Below the pieces are notes generated by a model. That model worked only from the letters and a program-made list of their open reading frames with translations. It made no database searches and was not told the DNA's origin. Positions 9,919 to 19,289 of a stretch of DNA of 64,000 nt are shown in pieces; the first letter of the stretch is position 1, and every line of letters starts with the position of its first letter. A program made the position numbers and the translations under genes. The stretch comes from Pyropia yezoensis (Eukaryota > Rhodophyta > Bangiophyceae > Bangiales > Bangiaceae). Location: contig CM020619.1 in NCBI GenBank assembly GCA_009829735.1, positions 21,347,366-21,411,365 on the forward strand. Reading direction: 5' to 3'.

Positions 9919-11143
9919 TGGTGCTGCTGTCGGGGAGGAGATTGAACTGATGATCAACCCACCCTCGTCCGTCATGGGAGATGATGCTGCTGTCTGGGAG
10001 CCCCCCCCCGGGCTGCCCTGCCATTCTGCCTTGTCGTTGGAGCTGGTGCGATGCTTTGTAGGGCGGTGGGCCATGCAAGCAGACGCTGAACGGGTGGGCC
10101 GCGTGGCACAGACGCCCGGGCTGCCGCGACCTGGGGCAGATGTGGGTCTCGAGGTGGCCCGCCTGGAAGGCGTTGGCGTCGGGAGCTGGCCGCGCCTGTA
10201 CCAGTGCGCCCTCGCCGTGGAGGACGCGGAGGTCGCGCTGCACGTGTCGGCCGCACACCAGGGGCTGTACGTTGCCCAAAGCCGCTTGGCGGGTGGGACG
10301 GCAGGTCGTGGCGTCTTTGCGTTGCGCCCGTTCAAACGACAGGACGCGATTGGACCTTTTTGGGGGGCCATTGTGTACGCTGACCTGACAAAGCAGCGGG
10401 TCAAGACGCCGCGGTATGCCGCTTCTGTGCTGGGTGCCCACGGCCCCACGGCGCGGGAGTTTTCGGAGCGCGCGATGGAAGTGGTGTTTGACGAACTGGA
10501 CGAAGATGGCCCGAATGACGCGGTAGAGGCGGACGTCGGGGGGGGTGGGCCGGGTAACCAGGAGCACGCTGACGTTCGCCCTCGCCACCACCGCCGCCGT
10601 CGGTACGATGGCGAAGAAGGGGGGGGGGGGGGTCGCACAATGCAAAAGCGACACAACCAAAAAGGCCACAACCACGGCGGCGGCGGCCCTGCTGCTGACC
10701 TCTCTACCGGAACATTGGCTGGGTGCAGGGGCGTGCCGACATCTCTGTTTATCGTACCGTCACCACTGTGTGTGACGGGCTATGTCAATGACGGACGAGA
10801 AACGTCCCCGGTTGATGCCGAAGCGACATTGGCCCAGACGGGCGCCGGGCCCGCGGACAGTGATGGGAGACGAGGCGGCGCCGGCGGCAGACGTGGCGAC
10901 CGGGGAGACGTCTGGCTGGTGCGACCAAACGTGGTCATCGTCGCCAATGTCGACGACGCGCAGCCGGTACGGCTGACGCCTGCACACTTTGTCAGGCCCG
11001 ACATGGTGGTGATCATCGCGCTGAGGGACATTGCCGTTTGTGAGGAGCTCGTTGCGGATTACGGGCCGGACTATGTCTTTTCTTCGGCCGACTGGGAGCG
11101 ACGCGGCCGGGAAAGTGGGGCGGGCGTGCTCCTGAGCCACTAG
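9722..11143 (+). CDS. SET-domain protein (possible C-terminal part of the methyltransferase gene)
   Basis: The ORF overlaps the methyltransferase frame by 197 nt. Its SET signatures are GRGVFALRPF at about nt 10,303-10,332 (the G-x-G AdoMet-binding start) and DIAVCEELVADYG at about 11,027-11,065 (the usual GEEL-x-x-DYG end, with C for G). Between them lies an unusually long, G- and H-rich insert, including a G-run at 10,619-10,630 that could hide a frame error. The normal RFxNHSCxPN motif is not visible; the sequence at that point reads VIVANVDDAQPV. SET proteins methylate lysines on histones and other proteins. A degenerate centre leaves activity uncertain. If fused to the upstream gene, one protein would carry DNA and protein methylase modules. 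Confidence 0.55.
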   Translation: MLFSWTRVGLVCVGQVLVGGYESSGVVTSDVIAAARTIEAASVAAATATTAAGAVGETGSEGRGGSGAAVGEEIELMINPPSSVMGDDAAVWEPPPGLPCHSALSLELVRCFVGRWAMQADAERVGRVAQTPGLPRPGADVGLEVARLEGVGVGSWPRLYQCALAVEDAEVALHVSAAHQGLYVAQSRLAGGTAGRGVFALRPFKRQDAIGPFWGAIVYADLTKQRVKTPRYAASVLGAHGPTAREFSERAMEVVFDELDEDGPNDAVEADVGGGGPGNQEHADVRPRHHRRRRYDGEEGGGGGRTMQKRHNQKGHNHGGGGPAADLSTGTLAGCRGVPTSLFIVPSPLCVTGYVNDGRETSPVDAEATLAQTGAGPADSDGRRGGAGGRRGDRGDVWLVRPNVVIVANVDDAQPVRLTPAHFVRPDMVVIIALRDIAVCEELVADYGPDYVFSSADWERRGRESGAGVLLSH

Positions 11144-11217
11144 ACACCCCACACGTTTGCCCCCATGAGCGGGTGAAGAGTGGGGTGGGGTGTGCCCTTT
11201 TTTCGTTCGCACTTTGG

Positions 11218-11249
<32 letters not shown>

Positions 11250-11270
11250 GGGGGGGGGGGGGGGCGGGGG
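11218..11270. repeat. Poly-G tract
   Basis: About 47 bases that are G except for one A, between two convergent genes (SET ORF ends 11,143; minus-strand gene ends 11,428). Such tracts can form G-quadruplexes and are prone to length error. Confidence 0.9.
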
Positions 11271-11427
11271 GCGGTCTTGCAGACACGCAGGTGGGGGAGG
11301 GAAACGTGTGAACATCAGCCACGCATACGCACGGAGAAAAGCTACGAAGAAAAGCCAGGATGAAGAAGAAAACAACAGAGAGACAATACAAAGCCGACGC
11401 CAGCCAGCCGGTGGCTGTGGCTCCCTG

Positions 11428-12519
11428 TCAACGGCGGCCAGGCTCCGGCCCTGCCGGCTGGTTCAAACCCCCACCCCCACCCAATCCGCCCCCGCACCCG
11501 CCCCCACCGGAGTCATCCGACCCCTCAAGGGAGTCGTCGTCGTCGCCCCGCTGCCGTGCAGCGCCTGCACGCGCGAGTGCGTCGCGGAGCTCCTCGTTCC
11601 GGCGCCTCTGGTGTGCCAAGTCGTCGGACATCGTTTGTAGATTCCTCGAGGATTCGAGGAGCCTCTCCGACATCCCGGCCAAGATGCTCAGCGCCTCAGT
11701 GACGTGAGGAGTGGTGGGGTCGGACTCCCGGGACACGCGCACGGGACCTACCTCCGTGGATGGTCCGCCAGTGAACACCACGTTGGGCACGTCAGTACGC
11801 AGCAGCGCGGCCAGATTGTTGGTCGTCTGCAGCAGGTTCTGTACGAGTGCGGCTTGCTCTGCCACCCGGCGGTTGAGGTCCTCCATCACCCCACGGCGCG
11901 CGCCCGTAAGTCTGCGACGGAGGAGCTGCCTCTTGGTCACTCTGCCCGCCTGGCCATCCTGTTCGGCGGCCCCCCTAGCCCCAGTGTCCGGTTCGAAAAA
12001 ACCGATGCGCGTCAGCACGTCTTTGTTGCTGGTAAGGGGTGACTCGTCGGGTGCGGGGCCCGCCCCACCTGCCCTCTCCTCCTCGTCGTCGTCAATGGCG
12101 GCATCATAGCGCGGGGGCGGCTGCACCGCCGCCGCACCCATTCCCCCGCCCGGTGCGGCCGCCGCGGAGTCGATGGCGCGCTCACCTGCCGCGCCGCCCT
12201 TGCCGGCCCAATCGGATGGCGCCCGTTTCCCGCGCGTCGTAGACACGCGCCGCATGAAATTTAGCACGGCGTCCTTGACGGCCGTCGACAGGTCCAGCCG
12301 TCCCGGGTTCCTCAGTTCGACTTTACGTCTGGTCCTTGCCGGTCCTGCCCCACTGCCGCCATCTGCCTCGCTATGGGCCTCGAGTGCCAGGCGCCGAAAA
12401 GACGCCACAGCTTCATCGGCAACGTCAAAGACAGTGCGGAGTACATCTGGGTGCACATCACGCGCGACGGCCAGCCGGGCCTTGGCGGCCGAGACGCGGC
12501 GCGCAGGGTGCCGAGGCAT
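11428..12519 (-). CDS. Basic/coiled-coil protein of unknown function
   Basis: I do not recognise the family. The chosen start (ATG at 12,519) begins MPRHPARRVSAAKARLAVA; the frame also opens at 12,606 through a low-complexity stretch. The protein is about 363 residues. The N-terminal 110 are basic and helical, the middle is A/G/P-rich and acidic (IDDDEEE), and the C-terminal third has two heptad-rich helices (around VMEDLNRRVAEQAALVQNLL and ILAGMSERLLESSRNLQTM). It ends in acidic and G-rich sequence. The N-terminus vaguely recalls histone-tail and histone-fold sequence, but I could not support that. It is transcribed toward the SET gene and away from the helicase gene. Confidence 0.55.
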   Translation of the reverse strand: MPRHPARRVSAAKARLAVARDVHPDVLRTVFDVADEAVASFRRLALEAHSEADGGSGAGPARTRRKVELRNPGRLDLSTAVKDAVLNFMRRVSTTRGKRAPSDWAGKGGAAGERAIDSAAAAPGGGMGAAAVQPPPRYDAAIDDDEEERAGGAGPAPDESPLTSNKDVLTRIGFFEPDTGARGAAEQDGQAGRVTKRQLLRRRLTGARRGVMEDLNRRVAEQAALVQNLLQTTNNLAALLRTDVPNVVFTGGPSTEVGPVRVSRESDPTTPHVTEALSILAGMSERLLESSRNLQTMSDDLAHQRRRNEELRDALARAGAARQRGDDDDSLEGSDDSGGGGCGGGLGGGGGLNQPAGPEPGRR

Positions 12520-12975
12520 GTCTGCGTAGCAGGGCCCGCCACCGCCGCCGCCGACGACCACACACCGGCAAATGGCGCGTCCAGGCAACGTTTGCCAGTT
12601 GTACACGAGCCAGCAGCCGCAGTGCGCCCGTCACTACCCGCCGGCCCACCTTCAGACACCCCTGCGGTCGCCGCGCACCCGTGGCGGCGGCGGCTACGGG
12701 CCCTTGAGCTTGAAGCGCCCCTGCTGTCGCCGCCACCCGTGGTGGCCGCGGACAAGAACGTCCCGGGGGCCGCTCCCGCCCACCTGGCAAATGCTGTCTG
12801 TACGCGCAGGGGGTCGCAACCGCCCAAGCGCAACGGAAGAATATATCGTCCACTTACCGCCGACAGGCCACCGGGCCAGGAATGCTCCGTGTCGGCCTGG
12901 TCTGGTCGGTGCATACACGCTGCTGTCGGCGCCGCGTGCTCGAAATGGCTGCGCGAGCACGGGCTTGACGTCTCA

Positions 12976-13128
12976 GCGCAGTGGGTCTAAGACCGAGTAC
13001 CTACATTTCCGTACAAGATGGCCTTTACGGCCTCTGTGGGGGAGTCGGCTTCTGTAAGCAGGCCCTCACGACCCCCTGAGGGCCGTCTTGCACGGAAATG
13101 TAGGTACTCGGTTTTAGACCCACTGCGC
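12976..13128. repeat. Large inverted repeat (48-nt arms, 57-nt loop)
   Basis: Arms 12,976-13,023 and 13,081-13,128 are reverse complements with only a few mismatches; key matching blocks are CCGAGTACCTACATTTCC on the left and its complement on the right. The loop contains CCTCACGACCCCCTGAGGG. It lies upstream of the minus-strand coiled-coil gene. It could be a MITE-like foldback element, a hairpin RNA, or a terminator-type structure. Confidence 0.85.
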
Positions 13129-13129
13129 A

Positions 13130-13862
13130 GCGCCGTCACAGGAAATGCGAATCAGAACAAAGCGGTATATTCCGTGCTAAATAGCCACGGGTGAGTCCCG
13201 GCATGTGTCCGGTGGTCTATGCCAGGACGAAATTCCAGTAGTCTATGAGGTTTTGATTCTGCAGGCTTGTCCGGTGAGTAGTCTTATTGTCACTTCCTGT
13301 GACAACCGACGGCGGTCAATATGCATAATACCGGGTACACCGCGTTTCCCAGTCCATTGATCGATTGGAGTAGGGGTTACACAAACTCCGCGCTTTTTCA
13401 GATGTCCGCGCACACGGAGTTTGCTCTACGATTTAGCCGTCTGTCGATCTTACGAACGATTCTCCATCGTGGGCCCACAGCTCACACCCTTGCCACGAAC
13501 CCTCCCCCCCCCCCCCCCCCCCCCCCTCTAAAGGAACCGCCCCCTCCTAATGAATCGCCCCTCCTATATAATGAACCACCCCCTCCGAATGAACCGCCCC
13601 TCACTCTGATCTTGGGGGCGACGATCGCTAAGGGATGTGCTGAAAAGTCTTGTGGCTTTTCCGCAAACTACCAGTGTGTAATACGCAGGACAAAACTCGT
13701 CGGGACAAAAATCGTCGTTTCCCGGGGCGCACGTCTCGCGGGCGTGGGCGCGCGAATGCATGCGCGCATGCGCGCGAACGCCCTCCCGCGCCCTCGCTCA
13801 TGCGTGTGCGCGGACCGTGCGCGTGCATCCAAGGGCATGCACGCGCGCATGCGTACACGCGC
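13130..13862. other. Intergenic region with short repeats and a Z-DNA-type tract
   Basis: No gene is supported. A C-run (13,501-13,526) is followed by four or five copies of a roughly 17-bp unit AATGAACCGCCCCTCC (about 13,530-13,612) that includes CTATATAATG. At 13,745-13,862 the DNA is rich in alternating purine-pyrimidine blocks such as GCATGCGCGCATGCGCGCG, the type that adopts Z-DNA under torsion. This lies directly before repeat array B. Confidence 0.5.
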
Positions 13863-13882
13863 GGCCCCCACTCCCCACCGCC

Positions 13883-15053
13883 CTCTCCACGGTGTGCCGC
13901 GCCCCCTCCCTTCACCCCTCCTCCCTTTCCCGGTTGCGCCGCGCCCTCTCCCCCATTCCCGACCACCCTCTCCACGGTGTGCCGCGCCCCCGCCCTTCCC
14001 CCACCCCTCCCCCCACCCCCCCCGCTGCTGGTGGCGGCCAAGGCGGCGGGTTGTGTGGTGTTGGCGGCGGCGGGACTGGTGCGTTTGTTGTGGGGGGAGG
14101 GGCGTGAGGAGGGGGCGTAAGGAGGAGGGGGGGTGAGTGTGGGAGGAGCGGGGTCGCGGATCGGCGGCCGGCCGGGGGGGAGCACGGGCGCGGCGGCTCT
14201 GTCGGGGGAGGGGGGCAGGTCGCGCCAGCACCGGCGGCGCGGGTTTTCAAACCGCGCCGCCGCCGCTGCTGATGTGCTGCCCCCAAGCCGCGCCGCCACC
14301 CCACGGCCGCTGATTCTCTGCCGTGCCTTTTTCCCCTCTTCCGCCCCACCCCTCCCCCTCCCCCTCCCCCCGCAGGTCGTAGCGGCCAAGGCGGCGGGCT
14401 GTGTTGCGGTGGCGGCGGCGGGACCGGTGGGTTTGTTGGGGGGGGGGGGGGGGAGAGGAGGGGGCGTGAGGAGGAGGGGGGGAGAGTGTGGGAGGGGTGG
14501 GGTGGAGGATCGGCGGCCGGCCGGGGGGGAGCACGGGCGCTGCGGCTCTGTTGGGGGAGGGGGGCAGGTCGCGCCAGCACCGGCGGCGCGGTTTCTTTAA
14601 ACCGCGCGGCCGCCGCTGCTGGTGTGCTGCCCCCAAGCCGTGCCCCCACCCCACGGCCGCTGATTCTCTGCCGTGCTCTTTTCGCCTCTTCCCCCCCACC
14701 CCCCTCCCCCACCCCCCCCCCCCCCCACGGGTGGCAGCGGCCAAGGCGGCGGGAGGTGGTTGTTGCGGCGGTTGTAGCGGCCGGACAGGTGCGTTTGTTG
14801 GGGGGGGGGGGGGGGGCGTGAGGAGGGGGCGTGAGGAGGAGGGCGGGAGAGTGTGGGAGGGGCGGGGTGGCGGATCGGCGGCCGGCCGGGGGGGAGCACG
14901 GGCGCGGCGGCTCTGTTGGGAGAGGGGGGCATTTCGCGCCAGCACCGGCGGCGCGGGTTTTCAAACCGCGCCGCCGCCGCTGCTGGTGTGCTGCCCCCAA
15001 GCCGCGCCCCCACCCCACGGCCGCTGATTCTCTGCCGTGCCTTTTTCCCCTCT

Positions 15054-15093
<40 letters not shown>

Positions 15094-15115
15094 AGGTGGT
15101 AGCGGCCAAGGCGGC
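13883..15115. repeat. 354-bp tandem leader repeat, array B
   Basis: The same unit as at 0.4-1.1 kb, with the marker GCGGCCAAGGCGGCGGG at 14,034, 14,382, 14,737 (in slightly changed context) and 15,102 (periods 348, 355, 365). It begins with two copies of the 77-85 bp repeat, as array A does. The final copy has a roughly 38-base C-run ending in CAG before GTGGTAGCGG and leads into the helicase gene. Arrays A and B therefore share order and orientation relative to the gene each precedes. Confidence 0.85.
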
Positions 15116-15203
15116 GGGCTGGGTGGTGTTGCTGTGTCTGGCGCTGGCGGCCCAGCCTGCGGGTGTTTGGGCGGCAACGAGGCCGGTGGGTCCGCTGGTG
15201 GGG

Positions 15204-18200
15204 ATGGCGGTCTCGCCACCGGTGGCTGACCCGGCTGCCGCGTCGGCGGTGGCGGTGTCGGCAGTCGAGTCAGTCGCGTCGGCGGGTACGGTGCCCGCCG
15301 CGTCGGCGTCGGCCGCGGCAGACGTGGTGGCCGAGCCGGCCGGTGTGGCGCCGGCGGAGCCGACGGTCTCTGCTGCAGCGGCGCCACCGGCAGTGTCGTC
15401 GGTGGCGTCGGCCGCGGCAGACGTGGTGGCCGAGCCGGCCGGTGTGGCGCCGGCGGAGCCGACGGTCTCGGCTGCAGCGGCGCCACCGGCAGAGTCGTTG
15501 GAGGCGGCGTCGGCGGGCAAGTGCACGGCAGCCTCGGTGGGTGTGGCGGCGACCGTCGAGTCGGCCGTGTCGGCGGGCATGTGGACGGCGGCGTCGGGGG
15601 GCGTGGCGCCGGCGGAGTCGGCGGCTGCGATGCCGGTCGCCGAGTCGGTTGGTGTGGTGCATGAGGCGTCACAGACTGACCCGGTGGTCGAGGCGGAGGT
15701 GCAAATGTCGGGCGTAGCCCAGCTGATGGGGTCACCACTGCGGGCGGCCGATCCGTTGGAGCGGCTGAAGGAGATGGACTTTGACGTCGACGAGATTGTG
15801 CCGGTGCGACCGGGCGAGTCTGCGCCTGTAGTGGCAGACGAGCCGGCGGAGACCATGCTGGACGTCACTCACCCAGTGGTGAGGTCCACGGTGACCGGAG
15901 CAGCGGCCGTTGGCACCGACCCGGCGGGGGGTGCCATGGCCACGCGGGGTGACACGACGAGTGCCCTCGGACTGGTGCATGCTTGTGACACCCTCTTTGC
16001 TCGCATGGGCCCGCAGGCGACTTCCCAGGCCGACGCCTTGTGTGTCATCCAGACCACGTCGGCCCTTCTTCGTTGCGACCCGGGTGTACGGGTTGCCAAA
16101 GCCGCTGTTGCCCACCTGTCCCGTCTGTACCAGCCGCGCGCGAGTGACCCGATCGCGGTACGTGAGATGGCAACCACTGTGAGGCACGCCCTTCGCGGCC
16201 CAGGCTTGGCCAACCTGCCGCGTGCCAACCTCGAGGCACTCGTGGACATGTTTGTCATCCCCATCATGGTTCCGAACGTGTGGCGGGCAAGAAAGGCAAT
16301 CGACGACCTCTCTTTTCGGGCGGCGGCGGCGGTGGCGGCAGCGCCCACCCGGATGATGATCACCGGCGGGTCGGGGCAGAAGCGGCTGCGTCTCACCGCG
16401 CCTGGTGGTCCTGGTGGCCCCGCGGGTCCGGCTGCGCGTCTCACCGCGCCCGGTGGTCCTGGTGGCCCCGCGGGTCCGGCTGCGGCGCCGTCTCCCCGGT
16501 TTTTGGCGCTGACCCCCCCCCGCGCGGCCGGTCGTCGACCTGGGGCGGACGCGCCGCCGGCGACGCTTCCTGCGCAAGGTGCGCGTGCAGCAGACGCGGG
16601 CAGTGGGGGTGGTCCGGAGCTCGCCCACTTCAGCCGCGAGACGGTCGCTGCCGTCGGCGCCGCCTGCTCAAAACTGTTGCATGATCACGGGTCGCTGGCC
16701 GATTCTCCCTCCTGGCCGCACCAAGTGACCTTTTTTCGCACCGCCTGGTCCATGGGCGTCTGGCCCCCCGAGGCCCAGAGGTTCCTACTGAGCGCGTGTA
16801 GCGCAGACACTGCCATCGTCCACCGGGCGGTGCTGGCGGGCAAGGGAGGTGTTGCGGTGACGCAGCGACAGCCGTTGAATCTACACACCCGCCTGTGGTC
16901 GCATTTGGTCGAGTCTGGCCGCAGCCGTTCCGCCCTGGGGCGTGGTCATGGCGACGGCAAGCTTGTCCCGGAAGGCGCAGGCAGCCCCGACGACGTGGCC
17001 CTGCTGATGTCCATGCCCGGGTCGTTGGCAATGTTGCCGACAGACTTCTTCGTCGCCTTTAAAGAGGTAGACGCATGGAAAACCGTCATATGCGACATGA
17101 CGGCGTTGCTGTTTTCGTCCGTCCTTGGCTCTCCGGGGGCTGCTACTGCTGTCGCGCCGGCTGCGGCCCTGTTTTCACGTGTTGCGAGTGTGACAGCTTC
17201 AAACACTGGCGTCGGGTGGCTGGTAGCCCCCAGTCCACACTTCCGACGGACCGCCCGGCAGGTCATCCGCTGCCTGTCCGGTGTGGGTGAGCGGGGGGGC
17301 GGTAGGGCTGATTCGTGGTCCATCACGGACCTGAAGGATGGGTGTGCACCCGTCCCGTCCGATGAGGGGTGGCGCGCTGTGTCCGCCCTCGAGACCACCA
17401 GCGCTCCCGCCCCGGGTGTGTCGTCGGGTGGCCCCCCACGGCCTTTTGACGCCCTGCGCGTCATCGAAAACGCCCTGCACTTGCTGGACGTCTCGGTGCG
17501 CGCTCGCGGGAAAGATCGTGCCTGGAACGGTGTCCCCCTGCAGCAGTTTGCCGTATGTACGGCGTTTGTGCGGAGCAGCCGGCAAGTGTTGGCGGACGTG
17601 GGCGCGGGGCGCCCGCCTGCGGACTCACCCGGCGAGTCGGTTAAGCGGTGGGCGAGCGGAGCGCTCGCCCGTGTCTTGCACCTGCTCATGCGGCAGGACA
17701 TCCACCGAGACGTGAAGCGCACACGGGGTGTCGTCCAAAGGGCCTTGGTCTCGTGCCTCATCCTACTCTCCGACCACAAGCAGTTCTGCACGCACTTTGT
17801 ATCAAAATATCATGGACATGGCAAACCTGGCCCCCTTTGTCAACGAGTGGATGGAGGCACTCCCGTGGCTTTGGGAGGTTCTTATCGGGCACGTGGAGGC
17901 GGACCGGTCACCATACAACTGGTTGTATTTCGCGGCCGTCCATAACCTGGTGCGGACGCCTCTTGCGGTTGGCGTGTGGGCATCTCGGCGGGTGTTGGCC
18001 CAGTCAACGTTGGATTGGTTGGCGTCACCGTTGGGCCTGCAGCCCTGGGTCGGAGAAATCGGTGGTACGACCTGTTCGGGGGCCCTCCACGCGCTGAAGG
18101 GTGCGCTCTGTCTGCCGGCCAGGCTTGGCAAGCGGGCCAGCCCCCTGGTCGTACGACTACGTCAGCGCATCGACGAATTACTGAGCGGGTATGCTGTGCC

Positions 18201-19245
18201 AGACGACGCAGAGGCGGGTGTGGGTGCAGCAGCAGCTGCCGCCGGTGCTGGTGCGGTTGCGGCGGCTGCCGCTGGGGCGGGTGCAGCAGCTGCCGCTGGG
18301 GCGGGTGCCGGCTCAGGAGCCGAGGACGATGGACCGCCACCCGCAGCGCCCGTTGTGGACAGGGCGAGCCCACCAGGTGACCCAGACGCCTTTTCCATTG
18401 GCGACGACGCGGGGGGCGAAGTCGAGTTTGTGTGCTACCTACCCGCAGTGGCGGTCCCGGACAATGTGTTGGCTGCGCAGGCAGTTTCCCCTGTCTACAA
18501 TGCGGAACCCTGCAACGTCATTGTGTTCATTGACGACAACGATGACTGGAATGACGCAGAGAACGATGACGTGACTGTCGTCAGTGTGGCCCGGGTGGTC
18601 CGGGCCGGCCAACTGGTCGGGCAGCGGCGGACGTCCTCCGCCACTGGGGCGGCCGCCCATGTGGCAGTAGCTCAGAGTGCTGCCACCTCTGTCGCGACGG
18701 TAGCTGCCACCTCCTCCGCGACGGCAGCCGTCACAGGCGGGCCCTCTACGCCCGAGGTTGCTGTCACCGCTGCTGCTCCCGATGCTCCATCGGCGGCGGG
18801 TATGGCCACAGGCGCGGCGGATGCTGTGGCTGTGGGAGCTCCTGGCGTTGGTGGGGCTCCTGCGGGCACGGCGGCCGTGGCCGACGCGGGTGTTGGCGGA
18901 GGTGCACCTGCTGAACCTGATACTGCTGCAGCAACCGACACCGCGGGGGTGGCTGCTGTGGGCACGGCAGTGGCTCGGGGGGAGGAGCCCTCTCCCGCTT
19001 TGCCTGCAGTTGCAGACGCGGGGGCAGCTGTTGTTGGAGGTGAGACTGCCGGCGTAGGAGGCCCTTGTATCGGTTCCCCAGCTGGTGGGGGGGACGCGTC
19101 TCCCACTGCTGCACCTCTGCCCGCGGCGGCGGCGGCGGCGGCGGGGGGTGATGCCAGCCAGGCCAGTCCTCTCACACTGTGTGGCGCGGATGGTAATCGG
19201 GTGGCGCTCGGCCAGCTGACGCTCTGTACGTCCGAGTCGGGGTGA
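15204..19245 (+). CDS. N-terminal part of a giant Sen1/Upf1-type helicase (exons 1-2)
   Basis: The start chosen is the ATG at 15,204 after the leader array. Residues 1 to about 230 are A/V/P/E-rich with a near-exact 90-bp internal duplication (about 15,318-15,490). A long, mostly helical region of unknown fold follows. At 17,798 the frame breaks; removing GTATCA...AACGAG 17,799-17,847 (49 nt) restores it exactly at a codon boundary, joining QFCTHF to WMEALPWLW. Exon 2 then runs through further A/G-rich linkers (about 18,210-18,330 and 18,600-19,160) to a TGA at 19,243, which a 48-nt GT...AG segment (19,242-19,289) would remove. Because the same frame then reaches an SF1 helicase, I infer one protein of about 2,100 residues. 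Sen1/senataxin has the same layout (large helical N-terminus, C-terminal helicase); homology of the N-terminus is not shown. Confidence 0.5.
17799..17847 (+). other. Candidate 49-nt intron in helicase gene
   Basis: It starts GTATCA, ends ACGAG, and its length (1 modulo 3) moves the reading frame from that of 15,204 to that of 17,848 exactly between codons. Both flanking frames look like conserved protein (QFCTHF / WMEALPWLW). Confidence 0.6.
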
Positions 19246-19289
19246 AAGGGTGTCCCAACCCACCTGCGCCCGTCCCCGTTGTACGCAAG
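19242..19289 (+). other. Candidate 48-nt intron in helicase gene
   Basis: It starts GTGAAA, ends CGCAAG, is in frame, and contains the TGA at 19,243-19,245. It is C-rich before the acceptor. Confidence 0.4.

Noticed and set aside
9722..9951. Counting the 197-nt methyltransferase/SET overlap as two genes translated in both frames
   Set aside because: Only one frame at a time looks protein-like, switching near 9,760, which fits an intron or a sequence error better than true overlap.
11428..12519. Histone-fold doublet in the minus-strand coiled-coil protein
   Set aside because: Only a vague resemblance of two short helical stretches; no conserved histone motif is present.
13912..15738. Long minus-strand P/A-rich open frame
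   Set aside because: It is antisense to the leader repeats and the helicase N-terminus, and its length follows from lack of stops in C/G-rich DNA.
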